Shown here piece by piece: positions 17,494 to 26,173 of a DNA stretch of 64,000 nt. The stretch is from Chersky-840 sp963764205. Lineage in GTDB: Bacteria > Actinomycetota > Acidimicrobiia > Acidimicrobiales > UBA8190. The position numbers and the translations under genes were made by a program. The DNA is taken from positions 1-64,000 of the forward strand of contig CAVXRN010000006.1 of NCBI GenBank assembly GCA_963764205.1, read 5' to 3'. Position 1 is the stretch's first letter. Every line of letters starts with the position of its first letter. The notes beneath the pieces were generated by a model. That model did no database searches, was not told where the DNA came from, and saw nothing but the letters and a program-made list of their open reading frames with translations.

Positions 17494-19099
17494 GTCGGTC
17501 CGTTCCCTCTGGCACCGACACACGACGCGCTCGGCGATCGCCGCTGGTTCGGTTGTTGCCGTCCTGATCATCGGTGGAGCCTCTGCTTGGGCCGCGTCCA
17601 CCGGCTCGAGCGCCGATGCCGGGTATCGGACGGCGACGGCAACCGTCGCCACCGTGCAGCAAACCCTCGACTCGACCGGCACCCTCGAACCCGTCCACCA
17701 AGCCGATCTCGCGTTTCAGGTCAACGGGCAGGTGACGGCAGTGAACGTGTCGGTCGGCCAACAGGTTGCGGCCGGGCAAATTCTCGCCACCCTCGACACC
17801 ACGTCCCTGGAGGCTGCGCTGACCTCTGCTCAGTCATCGGTGACCGCCGAGGAAGAGCAGCTCAGCTCCGACGAGGCCAGCGAATCGAGCTCGTCCAGCA
17901 CATCGAGTTCCGGTTCGACGACAAGCACGGGCACCCCGGGCGGCACCGGAAGCACCAGCAACCTGAGTGCGCAGCAGGCCACGCTGGTCGCAGACCAGCA
18001 CAAGGCCGACGCTGACTCGATGCAAGCCGCCGGGGACGTGCCACAGGCTAATGCTGCGTGCGGCACGTCGGGCTCCGCTGGTAGCGGATCGGGTCCGGAT
18101 GGGGGCACCTCGACAGCTGGCGCGAGTTCTTCGGGCCCTGGTGGCGCCGGCGGCGCCGGCAGCACCTCCTCGGGACCCGGTGCGACGAGCACCGGGTCAG
18201 GATCCGGGGATGCCACCTGCACCGCCGACCTGCAGGCGGCGCTTGCCGACCAACAAAAGGTGTCGCAGGACCAACAGACCGTCGCCCGAGACGAGACCGC
18301 GTTGGCCGCGCTGATCAAGGCGTCAAGTCCGTCGACCGGTGCGGCGGCGCCGAACAGCTCGACGAAGGCCACCGCTGCCACACCGGCGCAGGTTGCTGCC
18401 GACCAGGCGACACTTGACGCGGATAACGCCACCCTAAGTGAGGCAGAGGGTTCGTTGAGCCAGGCAACGTTGTCATCGCCCCTCACCGGAACCGTCGTCT
18501 CAGTCGGTGTCGCCGCCGGGCAGAGCGTGAGCACAGGGTCTTCGAGCGCACAGATCGAGATCATCTCGCCGGGGGCTTACGAGGTCTCCACGACCGTCTC
18601 GGTCCTCGACGTCGGACAGGTCACGATCGGCGACGCGGCCACGATCACCTTGGACGGTACCACCACGCCACTGGCCGGAACGGTCGCTCAGATCGGCCCA
18701 CCAACCAGCAGCTCCTCGACCAGCTACCCGATGGTGATTTCGATACCCCAAGCCCTCACCGGTATCCATGACGGGGCTTCGGTCAGCGTCTCGACCGTGG
18801 TCTCTGAGGCCAAGGACGTTGTGGCCGTGCCGACCTCGGCCGTCCACCACCTGAGTCGGACGGCATACGTCACCGAGATCCGTAACGGCGAGGCGTCCAA
18901 CGTCGCCGTCCAGGTGGGCACAGTCGGTGATCTCCTCACTCAGATCAACTCTGGAGTCAAGGCCGGAGACACGGTGGTACTCGCCAACATGAACACACCG
19001 TTGCCGAGTTCCAACACGACGTTCCCCGCGTTCGGAGGCGGATTGGGCGGCGGCGGGGGTCGTTTCCCGGGCGGTGCAGGGATCGTGCGAGTTGGCTAG
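17486..19099 (+). CDS. Second HlyD/MacA-like adaptor
   Basis: About 537 residues, last gene of the exporter operon. ATG 17486 gives MPKSVRSLWHRHTTRSA, then one helix (AIAAGSVVAVLIIGGASAWA). Lipoyl-type halves are GTLEPVHQADLAFQVNGQVTAV and ATLSSPLTGTVVSVGVAAGQS, separated by a long Ser/Gly/Thr insertion and two Ala/Gln-rich helical arms (ATLVADQHKADADSM; ADQQKVSQDQQTVARDETA). The beta-barrel (DVGQVTIGDAATITLDGTTTPLAGTV) and a Gly-rich end follow. Two paralogous adaptors in one operon is unusual; they may form a mixed ring. It ends 10 nt before repeat copy A. Confidence 0.86.
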   Translation: MPKSVRSLWHRHTTRSAIAAGSVVAVLIIGGASAWAASTGSSADAGYRTATATVATVQQTLDSTGTLEPVHQADLAFQVNGQVTAVNVSVGQQVAAGQILATLDTTSLEAALTSAQSSVTAEEEQLSSDEASESSSSSTSSSGSTTSTGTPGGTGSTSNLSAQQATLVADQHKADADSMQAAGDVPQANAACGTSGSAGSGSGPDGGTSTAGASSSGPGGAGGAGSTSSGPGATSTGSGSGDATCTADLQAALADQQKVSQDQQTVARDETALAALIKASSPSTGAAAPNSSTKATAATPAQVAADQATLDADNATLSEAEGSLSQATLSSPLTGTVVSVGVAAGQSVSTGSSSAQIEIISPGAYEVSTTVSVLDVGQVTIGDAATITLDGTTTPLAGTVAQIGPPTSSSSTSYPMVISIPQALTGIHDGASVSVSTVVSEAKDVVAVPTSAVHHLSRTAYVTEIRNGEASNVAVQVGTVGDLLTQINSGVKAGDTVVLANMNTPLPSSNTTFPAFGGGLGGGGGRFPGGAGIVRVG

Positions 19100-19109
19100 G
19101 CGGCGACCC

Positions 19110-19390
19110 TGTGGGTGCCGAGAATCTCATCCGGGCCTCCGACCTGGGAGCTCTCGGTGTGATTGCGTCCACAAATACGTGGGAAATCGAGAGCCATGGC
19201 GTGGGAAATGACCGAGCAGGGGCACGGTGCCGACGCAGGTCACCGTGGTTTTGTCGGTAGCCCACCGACCGACCGACCGACCGACCGAGCCAACCAACCG
19301 ACCGACCGACCGACCCACCCTCCCTGCGGACGGACGCGGACGGACGGACCGACCCCTACCCGACTGACCGACGAAACGGACCGAGCGATC
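19110..19390 (+). repeat. Dispersed intergenic repeat, copy A (best preserved)
   Basis: Order of parts: TIR-like end TGTGGGTGCCGAG...TCATCCG (19110-19133), the block GACCTGGGAG, then two GTGGGAAAT boxes at 19179-19187 and 19201-19209 (22 nt apart), the palindrome GGCACGGTGCC, the hairpin TCGGT-AGCCC-ACCGA (19254-19268) and a CCGA tetranucleotide tract to about 19390 with CGGA units at its end. It fills the 340-bp gap between the exporter operon and the B12 regulator, both on the plus strand. ORFs here are low-complexity (SVGRSVGR or TDRPTDRP) and I do not regard them as genes. Confidence 0.85.
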
Positions 19391-19395
19391 TGCTG

Positions 19396-19409
19396 ATTTA
19401 CTGCTAAAT
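19396..19409. promoter_or_regulatory. ATTTA-N4-TAAAT palindrome before B12-type regulator
   Basis: ATTTA (19396-19400), spacer CTGC, TAAAT (19405-19409), 37 nt before the regulator ATG. The same arms with the same 4-nt spacer recur at 23750-23763, in the divergent promoter of the lipid cluster. A shared operator suggests autoregulation plus control of the cluster by the regulator encoded at 19446. Confidence 0.5.
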
Positions 19410-19445
19410 TGAGCGGTGGCTGTTTCCGATGGCGGAAGGACGAAT

Positions 19446-20279
19446 ATGGCACCCCAGTCGCTCACGCTGCCGGAGGCCGCCGAAGAGCTTGGGGTGCACT
19501 ACATGACCGTCTACCGATATGTCCGGACGGGCCGGCTCCCCGCCACACGCGTCGGGGGCACTTGGCAGATCGCCCACTCGGACCTAGAGCTCGTGCGACG
19601 GGTCGCTCCCGGCGCCCGGCGCCCTCGGCCAACCGGCCCGACGCCGTCTCGCTCCCGGTTACGGGCACGCCTCGTCGCCGGCGACGAGGCCGGCGCGTGG
19701 AGCCTCCTGGAGGCGGCCCTCGCCTCCGACATGACTCCGGAGGATGTCCTGCTCGAGCTCGTCTCACCAACCTTGCGGGCCATCGGGACGCGCTGGGAGC
19801 GCGGCCAGTTGTCGATCGCCGACGAGCACCGGGCCAGCGCTGTCGCGGCGCGACTCATCAGCAGGCTGGGGGCTCGCTTCGCCCGCCGTGGCGTCAAACG
19901 CGGGACCGTCATCCTTGCCGCTCCCTCAGGTGAGTTGCATGCCGCGCCGGTCGCCATTGCCGCCAATCTGCTTCGCTGGCGGGGCTTCGACGTAGTGGAG
20001 CTGGGGGCGGACACTCCGGCAGAGGCGCTGGCGGAGACCGTGGTCAACGAGCCGGACCTCGTGGCGGTGGGCATGGCGTGCACCACCGATGGCGCCAGCC
20101 GCTCGGTGCGCCGGGCCATCGCCATGGTGCGTCGGTCCTCGCCTGACATCCCCATACTCGTCGGTGGGGCCGCGATTTCCGACGCGGATCAAGCCCGACG
20201 ACTCGGCGCCGACGTGTTCACGGGCGGGCGGGCCGATGCGGTCGTACGCGCCGTCGAGGACCTCGTCAGCGACAAATGA
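19446..20279 (+). CDS. CarH/LitR-like cobalamin-binding light-sensing regulator
   Basis: About 277 residues. Residues 5-55 are an excisionase/MerR-type helix-turn-helix (LTLPEAAEELGVHYMTVYRYVRTGRLPATRVGGTW). A four-helix cap follows with the diagnostic W-x9-EH motif (W-ERGQLSIAD-EH). The B12-binding Rossmann domain carries ELHAAP, where the axial-ligand His sits (the usual following Gly is Pro), and GFDVVELGADTP. In CarH/LitR proteins adenosylcobalamin keeps a DNA-bound tetramer in the dark that falls apart in light. ATG 19446 is chosen for its GGAAGGA about 6 nt upstream; 19416 lacks one. It is convergent with the CFA synthase of the lipid cluster and shares a palindrome with that cluster. 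Confidence 0.86.
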   Translation: MAPQSLTLPEAAEELGVHYMTVYRYVRTGRLPATRVGGTWQIAHSDLELVRRVAPGARRPRPTGPTPSRSRLRARLVAGDEAGAWSLLEAALASDMTPEDVLLELVSPTLRAIGTRWERGQLSIADEHRASAVAARLISRLGARFARRGVKRGTVILAAPSGELHAAPVAIAANLLRWRGFDVVELGADTPAEALAETVVNEPDLVAVGMACTTDGASRSVRRAIAMVRRSSPDIPILVGGAAISDADQARRLGADVFTGGRADAVVRAVEDLVSDK

Positions 20280-20306
20280 CCACGCCAGTGGGATCAGAGT
20301 GGATCA

Positions 20307-21641
20307 TCACGCCGGACGGACGTGCAGCTCACCGCGCCAGGCTGGCTTGGCCAACAGGAGTTGCACGTCGCTCACATGGCGCTCGAGGAACGAAGCCTCG
20401 CAGTACGAGAGGTACAGCGCCCAGAGGCGCCGGAACTCGGTGCTCGCCCCGAGGCGCTCGATCTCTTCCTCATGCGCCTCGAGGTTCTCCGACCAACGTC
20501 GCAGGGTTTCGGCATAGTGTCGCCCGATGTCCTCGAGGTCGATGATCCGCAAGTCGGTCGCCCGCGTCAGCGAAGCCGTGATCGAGTCCGCTGACGGGAG
20601 GCAGCCACCGGGAAACACCATGCGCCGCACGAAATCCTGGTGGCGTTTGGCCCGCTCGAAGCTGCGATCATCGATGACAATTGCTTGCACAGCCGCCAGC
20701 CCATCGTCCGCAAGCAAGGCGGCACACCGAGCGAAGAATTTATCGTGATGGCGCCAGTCCACGGCCTCGATCATCTCGACGGCAACGAGCTTGTCAAACG
20801 TGCCACGTAGCAGACGCCAGTCGTCGCCCAGGATCGTGATGCGATCGGCCAGGCCTGCCTCAGTCACGCGTTTGGCAACATAGGCGCGCTGGGCCTCGGA
20901 GACGGTGGTTGTCGTCACCCGGCACCCGTAGCGCTGAGCTGCGTGAAGTGCGAACCCGCCCCAGCCCGTCCCGATCTCGATCACTCGGTCGTCGGGCCGC
21001 AGCTCGAGCTTGGCGCACAGCCGGTCGATCTTCGCCACCTGGGCGTCGCGCAGGGTGTCGTGCGGGTGCTCGAACACAGCGCATGAGTACGTCATGGTCT
21101 CGTCGAGCATGAGCTCGAAGAATTCGTTGGAGAGGTCGTAGTGCGCCTGCACGTTGCGCCGGTCAACGGCGCGTCCGGGTGCGAGCAGCCGTGCTGGAAG
21201 GTCCAGCATGACTCCGACGGCGTTGCCGAGGTCGTCCAATCGGGCTCGCAGGGGCTGCGTCCGACGGAGCAGCACTTGTACGAGGGCGGTCAAGTCGTCG
21301 GCATCCCACCAACCAGCCACGTAGGACGCACCGAGCCCGACGGAGCAAGAACGCAGGAGCGCGACGTAGGCCCGAGTGTCGTGGACCGTGACCCGGGCCA
21401 CAGGCTCACCGGCACCCAGTTGCCGAGTCCGCCCGGCCTCAGTGACCTTGACGGCCCCACCCTGACCGCGCTTTCCCGCTGCGAGGACCGCGCGTCGAGC
21501 TGCTGGCCCGAAACTGCTCCAACTCCGGCGCGGCGCCGCATGGCGCAGAAGGCCGCCGTCAGAGACACGATCCATCGTCGGCTCGATCACACCCGGTCGT
21601 CTGTCTCTCGTCCGTGTCTTGGCAACGTCTGTGCTCAACAT
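20307..21641 (-). CDS. Cyclopropane-fatty-acid synthase family methyltransferase
   Basis: SAM-dependent methylase (about 445 residues) acting on unsaturated acyl chains of membrane phospholipids. SAM-binding motif I is VIEIGTGWGGFALHAA, with the family blocks HYDLSNEFFELMLDETMTYSCAVF before it and KLVAVEMIEAV after. The C-terminus has FPGGCLPS and the ERHVSDVQLLLAKP tail of the group found beside DUF1365 genes. ATG 21641 overlaps the DUF1365 stop by 7 nt, so it is last in a three-gene operon with DUF1365 and an FAD oxidoreductase. Such trios are common near LitR-type regulators and are linked elsewhere to furan or methyl-branched fatty acid formation. Confidence 0.9.
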   Translation of the reverse strand: MLSTDVAKTRTRDRRPGVIEPTMDRVSDGGLLRHAAPRRSWSSFGPAARRAVLAAGKRGQGGAVKVTEAGRTRQLGAGEPVARVTVHDTRAYVALLRSCSVGLGASYVAGWWDADDLTALVQVLLRRTQPLRARLDDLGNAVGVMLDLPARLLAPGRAVDRRNVQAHYDLSNEFFELMLDETMTYSCAVFEHPHDTLRDAQVAKIDRLCAKLELRPDDRVIEIGTGWGGFALHAAQRYGCRVTTTTVSEAQRAYVAKRVTEAGLADRITILGDDWRLLRGTFDKLVAVEMIEAVDWRHHDKFFARCAALLADDGLAAVQAIVIDDRSFERAKRHQDFVRRMVFPGGCLPSADSITASLTRATDLRIIDLEDIGRHYAETLRRWSENLEAHEEEIERLGASTEFRRLWALYLSYCEASFLERHVSDVQLLLAKPAWRGELHVRPA

Positions 21642-22456
21642 GGTGCTCCCCCGCCCGGCAACGCGCCGTCCACCTGCCGCCCCGGGTGTCGGTGGAATGG
21701 CGCCCCCCGCAGGCGCAGGCGTGCCGCCTGCGCATAGATGCCCGCCGAGATCCGGTGTGTCAGCGCGGGATTCGCCCACAGCAGTCGTCCGAGGCCCCGG
21801 CGGTCAAGCGTCCGGCGGTGCAGGGACAGGGTGGCGCCGAGCAGACGTTCGTCGCCACGCATCACATCGAAATGAACGACGAAGCGCTCGGTGGGCACCG
21901 TATAACGCAGTTCATAGTCGACGTCCATGGGCAAGAAGGGCGACACGTGCATGGTCTTGGGAAACCGATGGTGCCCCGGTGGGCCGACCACGTAAGAACA
22001 CCGTTCGTGCCAGGGAGTGTTCTCGACTTCGGCAACCAGTGTCTCGACACCGGCACCGTCGAGATCGGCACAGAAGTACAAACTGATGGGGTTGAAGAGC
22101 CAGCCCCACGTGCGCAGGTTCGCCAACAACGCGGTCGGACCCGTCGGGCGGCGTCCCGAGCGCCTCTCGACGAGGTCGCGCACCGCCTCATCCAGCGGCA
22201 CCGCCGGGTCGCCCAGGAAGTCCTCTCGCCGGAACCATACCGGCGCGGGGCGACGACTGGACCACAGCGGGTGCAGCCCGGTCACCGAATCGATCTCCGC
22301 CAGGTCGAGCAAGGGCATGGTCACGTCGTAGGAGAACTCGTGGGTGGTGCCCGGCCCGAACCGACGGTGGTGCAGCGTCCCCTCGTAGAGGGCGCTCCGC
22401 AGTCCCGGGCCACCAGGCGCCGTCGCCTCACCAACTGTGTGTAGGAGGGCTGTCAC
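21635..22456 (-). CDS. DUF1365 family protein
   Basis: About 273 residues, function unproven; linked by genomic context to modified fatty acids. Family landmarks: LYEGTLHHRRFGPGTTHEFSYDV, PLLDLAEID, the Arg-rich RPAPVWFRREDFLGD, LRTWGWLFNPISLYFCAD and EVENTPWHERCSYV. GTG 22456 overlaps the FAD gene stop (GTGA), which fixes the start. It sits between the FAD oxidoreductase and the CFA synthase and is probably translated in coupling with both. Confidence 0.88.
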   Translation of the reverse strand: MTALLHTVGEATAPGGPGLRSALYEGTLHHRRFGPGTTHEFSYDVTMPLLDLAEIDSVTGLHPLWSSRRPAPVWFRREDFLGDPAVPLDEAVRDLVERRSGRRPTGPTALLANLRTWGWLFNPISLYFCADLDGAGVETLVAEVENTPWHERCSYVVGPPGHHRFPKTMHVSPFLPMDVDYELRYTVPTERFVVHFDVMRGDERLLGATLSLHRRTLDRRGLGRLLWANPALTHRISAGIYAQAARLRLRGAPFHRHPGRQVDGALPGGGAPC

Positions 22457-23703
22457 AACGTGACCCCCAGTGCCCGACATGTCTCGACCGCGCTGCGCAC
22501 GCCGTCCTCGTGGAACCCGTTCCCCCAGTAAGCGCCGCAGTACCAGGTGCGCCGGGCACCGTTGATCTCCCGGTGACGTCCCTGGGCGATCTTGGCGCCG
22601 GAGTCGAGCACGGGATGGGCGTAGTCCATGCGGGCGAGCACCAACTCAGGGTCGATGGCGTCGTCTTGGTTCAGAGTCACCAGCACCGGCGTCGTCGAGG
22701 GAATGGCTTGGAGCTGGTTGAGATGATACGTGAGCGTCGCCTTATCCGTGTCGGCATGCAGCCGGTGGTAGTTCCAGCTGGCCCACGCCCGCCGGTTACG
22801 CGGCAGCAGGCGGGCGTCGGTGTGGAGCGTGGCCCTATTGGGTTGGTAGCGGATCGCACGGAGCGTGTCGCTCTCCAGCTGGTCCGGGTCTGACAACAAA
22901 CGCAGGGCTTGGTCGCTGTGGGTTGCCACCACGACATGGTCGAAGGACTCCGCACCGCCCGGGCCCACCAGTTCGACACCCCCCACCTCTCTGCGGATCT
23001 TGTCTATGGGGGTCCCCAGTCGTACCCGGCCCTCAGCCTGCAGGGGGTGAAGGATGGCCTGCACGTAGGTCTGCGACCCACCGGTGACGGTGCGCCAGCG
23101 CGGCTGGTCGCGAAGCCGCAACAGCCCGTGGCGCTCGAAGAAGCCGGCGAAGGTGGCCGCCGGGATCCGGGTGAACGTCGTCGGGTCCGCCGACCAGATC
23201 GACGATCCCAGCGGGACGAGGTACCAGTCCCGGAATCCCGCGGACCAGCGGTGAGGGGCGAGCACGTCCTCGAGTGTGACGTGGTCGGGTGGCGGGTCCT
23301 CGAGCAGCCCCCGAGCAAGCCGGTTGAACCGGGCGATGTCGACGAGCATTCGCGCGAACGCCGGGCGGGCCACGTTGCGCCGCTGGGCGAACACCGTCGA
23401 CGGCGAGGTGCCTCGCCACTCGATCCCGGTGCGCTGATCGGTGACGCTGAAGCTCATGTCGCTGGGCTGCGTCGCCACGCCGAGGCGGTCGAGGAGACGG
23501 CAGAACAGCGGATAGGTGCGCTCGTTGTAGACGAGGAACCCGGTGTCGACGTCCGCAGTGGCGTCGGGAAGCTCCACCCGGTGGGTGTGGGAATGTCCTC
23601 CCGGGCGGTCGTCGGTCTCGTAGAGGACCACGTCGTGGCGCTCGTGCAGCAGGTGGGCACACACGAGCCCCGACACCCCACTCCCGATGATGGCGATCCG
23701 CAT
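22453..23703 (-). CDS. FAD-dependent amine-oxidase-like oxidoreductase
   Basis: About 416 residues, NAD(P)/FAD-binding protein of the type encoded with DUF1365 and CFA synthase. The N-terminal dinucleotide fold is MRIAIIGSGVSGLVCAHLL, followed by YETDDRPGGHSHT and the second FAD contact VVVATHSDQALRLL. The conserved WYCGAYWGNGFHEDGVRSA motif closes the protein. It may act as a desaturase or oxidase on lipid chains. ATG 23703 has AAGGAG 5 nt upstream. First gene of the minus-strand operon, facing the SRPBCC gene across the operator at 23749-23764. Confidence 0.9.
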   Translation of the reverse strand: MRIAIIGSGVSGLVCAHLLHERHDVVLYETDDRPGGHSHTHRVELPDATADVDTGFLVYNERTYPLFCRLLDRLGVATQPSDMSFSVTDQRTGIEWRGTSPSTVFAQRRNVARPAFARMLVDIARFNRLARGLLEDPPPDHVTLEDVLAPHRWSAGFRDWYLVPLGSSIWSADPTTFTRIPAATFAGFFERHGLLRLRDQPRWRTVTGGSQTYVQAILHPLQAEGRVRLGTPIDKIRREVGGVELVGPGGAESFDHVVVATHSDQALRLLSDPDQLESDTLRAIRYQPNRATLHTDARLLPRNRRAWASWNYHRLHADTDKATLTYHLNQLQAIPSTTPVLVTLNQDDAIDPELVLARMDYAHPVLDSGAKIAQGRHREINGARRTWYCGAYWGNGFHEDGVRSAVETCRALGVTL

Positions 23704-23748
23704 TGAGCTCCTTCGTTTCGAGCCGGCGGCCCGTGTCGACAAGAGCTG

Positions 23749-23764
23749 AATTTAGCACTAAATT
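23749..23764. promoter_or_regulatory. AATTTAG-CA-CTAAATT palindrome in divergent promoter
   Basis: Perfect 7-bp arms with a 2-nt centre. It lies between the FAD gene (minus) and the SRPBCC gene (plus) and ends only 6 nt before ATG 23771, so it overlaps a -10-like TAAATT and the plus transcript may be leaderless. It contains ATTTA-N4-TAAAT, the same pattern as at 19396-19409. Confidence 0.55.
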
Positions 23765-23770
23765 ACTCCC

Positions 23771-24211
23771 ATGCCCACCTACCGCACCGCTATCTCCTCC
23801 CCGAGGCCCCCTGCGGACGTTTTCTCCTACCTGGCGCGCTTCTCCAACGCCGCCCACTGGGACCCGGGAGTCTCGGCCGCCGAGGACATCACGCCCACGC
23901 CCGGTCCACCCGCCTTCGGCAGCACGTACCGTTTGATGGTGAGATTTCTGGGGATCACCGTGCCCCTCGAGTACCGCATCGAGGGCATCGACGCGCCCAA
24001 GCGCGTGGTCCTGCGAGCGGAGAACGCCATGGTCCGTTCGACCGACGTGATTGAGGTGGCGCCGGCGCTCAGTGGCGGCTCGACCGTGACCTATCAGGCC
24101 ACGCTGGCACCGAAAGGGGCGTCCGCGGCGTTTGCCCCGCTCATCGCCATGGTCTTCCGGCGCATCGGCGACCGAGCCGCCGCCGGGCTGCGCGCCTCTT
24201 TGGCGCCATGA
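23771..24211 (+). CDS. SRPBCC/START-type lipid-binding protein
   Basis: About 146 residues in a polyketide-cyclase/START fold: an N-terminal strand YRTAISSPRPPADVFSYLARFSNAAHWDPGV, a middle strand FGSTYRLMVRFLGITVPLEYRI, and a C-terminal helix starting FAPLIAMVFRRIGDRAAAGL. It could carry or shield a hydrophobic substrate for the lipid-modifying enzymes. It overlaps the SDR start by ATGA and starts the plus-strand arm of the cluster. Confidence 0.85.
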   Translation: MPTYRTAISSPRPPADVFSYLARFSNAAHWDPGVSAAEDITPTPGPPAFGSTYRLMVRFLGITVPLEYRIEGIDAPKRVVLRAENAMVRSTDVIEVAPALSGGSTVTYQATLAPKGASAAFAPLIAMVFRRIGDRAAAGLRASLAP

Positions 24212-25242
24212 ACGCACCCCCAACGGCCGCTTGTCGGTTGTTGGCGCAGGCCGTCGACACCCTCGCGGAGGCGACCGTCGCCCCGAGTTTCAGCCGGGTG
24301 GGCATCGCGCTGCGCCGCCGGCTCGAGGCCTGGGACGAACTGCCCACCATGGACGGCCGGGTCGTGGTGGTGACCGGCGCGACCTCCGGGATCGGGCTGG
24401 CAGCGGCGACGGCCCTGGCCGCTCTGGGCGCCACCGTGCACCTGGTGGGCCGCGACGCCAACCGGGCGCGCCAGGCGCGGGCCGCGGTCGAGGAAGCGGG
24501 ATCGGTGTCCGTCTACGTCGACCTCCTCGACATGGCCGACCCCGGAGCCGTGGCCGCTTTCGCGACACGCCTGTCGGAGCACTATGAGCACCTGGACGCC
24601 CTCATCCACAACGCCGGAGCGCTGACTCGCTCCTACCAGGTGACACCCGACGGCGTGGAGGTGACCGTCGCCACTCACGTGCTCGGCCCGTACGTGCTGA
24701 CGGCGAAGTTGTCGCCGCTGCTGAGGCGAAACCCCGGGGGCACCATCGTGACGGTCAGCTCCGGAGGGATGTATGCGCAGCGCTTCGACCTCGACACCCT
24801 GGAGATGGGGCCGACCGACTACGACGGGGTAGTGGCCTATGCCCGGGCCAAGCGAGCTCAGGTGGTGCTGGCCCGCGCCTGGGCGCATCGCTTGGCCCCC
24901 GCCGGAGTCGCCAGCTTCGCCATGCACCCGGGGTGGGTAGACACACCGGGCTTGCAGTCCGGCCTGCCGCGGTTCCGGGCGCTGTGGCGGCCCCTGCTGC
25001 GCACCCCCGCCGAGGGCGCCGACACCGTCGTGTGGCTGGCCGCCGGTGGTCCGGATGCCGAGGCGTCCGCCCTGGGGGTACCGGCGGTGACTTCAGGGTT
25101 CTTCCACGATCGGCGAAGCCGGTCCGACCATCGTTTTCCGCTCCTCCGGCCGACACACCCCGGCGACGACGACGCGCTCTTGGACTGGTGTGCGGCCCGA
25201 ACCGGTATCGAGACGCCGTTCCCGGCAGTGGCGCTGCCATGA
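24208..25242 (+). CDS. Short-chain dehydrogenase/reductase
   Basis: About 344 residues, longer than the basic SDR because of an N-terminal helical extension (about 48 residues) that could tether it to the membrane. Cofactor loop TGATSGIGLAAATALA, the NAG motif IHNAGALT, active-site Ser in VTVSSGGMYA and YxxxK as YARAKRAQ are present. Substrate unknown; the cluster context suggests a lipid-like or hydrophobic alcohol/ketone. Overlaps both neighbours by 4 nt, so the three plus-strand genes form one operon. Confidence 0.88.
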   Translation: MNAPPTAACRLLAQAVDTLAEATVAPSFSRVGIALRRRLEAWDELPTMDGRVVVVTGATSGIGLAAATALAALGATVHLVGRDANRARQARAAVEEAGSVSVYVDLLDMADPGAVAAFATRLSEHYEHLDALIHNAGALTRSYQVTPDGVEVTVATHVLGPYVLTAKLSPLLRRNPGGTIVTVSSGGMYAQRFDLDTLEMGPTDYDGVVAYARAKRAQVVLARAWAHRLAPAGVASFAMHPGWVDTPGLQSGLPRFRALWRPLLRTPAEGADTVVWLAAGGPDAEASALGVPAVTSGFFHDRRSRSDHRFPLLRPTHPGDDDALLDWCAARTGIETPFPAVALP

Positions 25243-25979
25243 GCTTCACTCCACTCACACTCGTCACCGATGCCGCGGCAGGAAATCAACCCGGTGACAT
25301 TCCTGGCGTCACCAATTTGACGACCAGTCCCCACATTGCCGCCGACGCTCCAGGGTGCGCGGCATCGCACATCGCCATCGTTGGTGCGAGCGGGTATGTG
25401 GGCCGACTCTTGGCCGAGCGACTGGCGCGAGCAGGCCACAGCGTGGTGGCCCTGGCTCGACGTCCCGCCGGGCTGCCGTCGGGCCCCCGGGTGCGCGCCC
25501 TTGGCGTCGATATTTCCGATGTGGACGTCACAGTCGCTGCCCTCGCCGGTGCCGACGCGGCCTTCTACCTGGTACACGCCATGGCCGACGGTGAGGGATT
25601 TGCCGCCCGGGACCGACGTCTTGCCACGGCCTTCGCTCAGGCGGCCCGGGAATCAGGCGTGCGCCGTATCATCTACCCCGGCGCGTTGGGGCACGATGCC
25701 CTGTCACCGCACCTGGCCAGTCGCCAGGAAGTCGGAGCTGTATTGCGGAGAACCGGGATCGACGTGGTCGAGCTTCGGGCCGCGGTGATCCTCGGGGCGG
25801 GAAGTATCTCGTTCGAGATGTTGCGCTCGCTCACCGAGCGCCTTCCGGTCATGGAGCCCGGGAAGGCCCCGGTGGTCAGGAAGGTCCTGGCGGTGATGTC
25901 GGCCGACTCCAGCTGCGTTTCCCCAACACGCGAAAGGGCCAAAGCGCGGCGCACCGAGGGCACACAACTGAATAGCTAA
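25239..25979 (+). pseudogene. NAD(P)H-binding (NmrA/atypical SDR) protein, C-terminus lost
   Basis: The N-terminal Rossmann half is clear: IAIVGASGYVGRLLAERLARAGHSVVALAR, DAAFYLVHAM, and RRIIYPGALG. Proteins of this kind run to about 300-500 residues; here family-like sequence stops near residue 206 (SLTERLPVM) and 39 unrelated residues follow to the stop. Neither other frame continues the family, so this is a real 3' truncation, not a frameshift. A strong terminator begins at the stop codon. The ATG overlaps the SDR stop. The remaining domain might still fold, but function is doubtful. Confidence 0.7.
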
Positions 25980-26019
25980 CGAACGAGGGGCTACCGAGGG
26001 GGGTGGCCCCTCGTTCGTT
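25978..26019 (+). terminator. Strong intrinsic terminator hairpin of lipid operon
   Basis: AACGAACGAGGGGC (25978-25991) pairs perfectly over 14 bp with GCCCCTCGTTCGTT (26006-26019) around a 14-nt loop. It starts at the stop codon of the truncated NAD-binding gene. No long U-tract follows, as is common in high-GC genomes. Its symmetry could let it work in both directions, also ending the minus-strand VOC gene. Confidence 0.75.
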
Positions 26020-26074
26020 CTTCAGCAGTTACCTGTGGAGTGCCAAACCGGTTGGGTGCCACAACGACAACGGG

Positions 26075-26134
26075 TCACGCAGCCCGGTAGTACTCATGAA
26101 GCAAGCCGCCCAGGCGGTCCCACCTTTGGACGTG
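26075..26134 (-). mobile_element. Transposase C-terminal remnant (DRLGGLLHEYYRAA)
   Basis: The minus strand encodes HVQRWDRLGGLLHEYYRAA followed by a TGA stop at 26077-26075, with no transposase body upstream. After the stop comes a GGCACCCAA block (plus-strand TTGGGTGCC at 26053-26061), like the inverted TIR motif seen after other tails. The tail recurs in related form at 37397, 37912, 48044 and 59903, with mostly third-position differences. It is the debris of an integrase-type insertion sequence. Confidence 0.6.
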
Positions 26135-26173
26135 ATGAGGCGGCGATGTCAGGACGGCGGATTCTGCTAGCGG

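Noticed and set aside
19163..19465. ORFs in repeat copy A rich in SVGR or TDRP
   Set aside because: They only translate the tetranucleotide tract. The same text in other copies is broken by frame changes, so it is not under protein selection.
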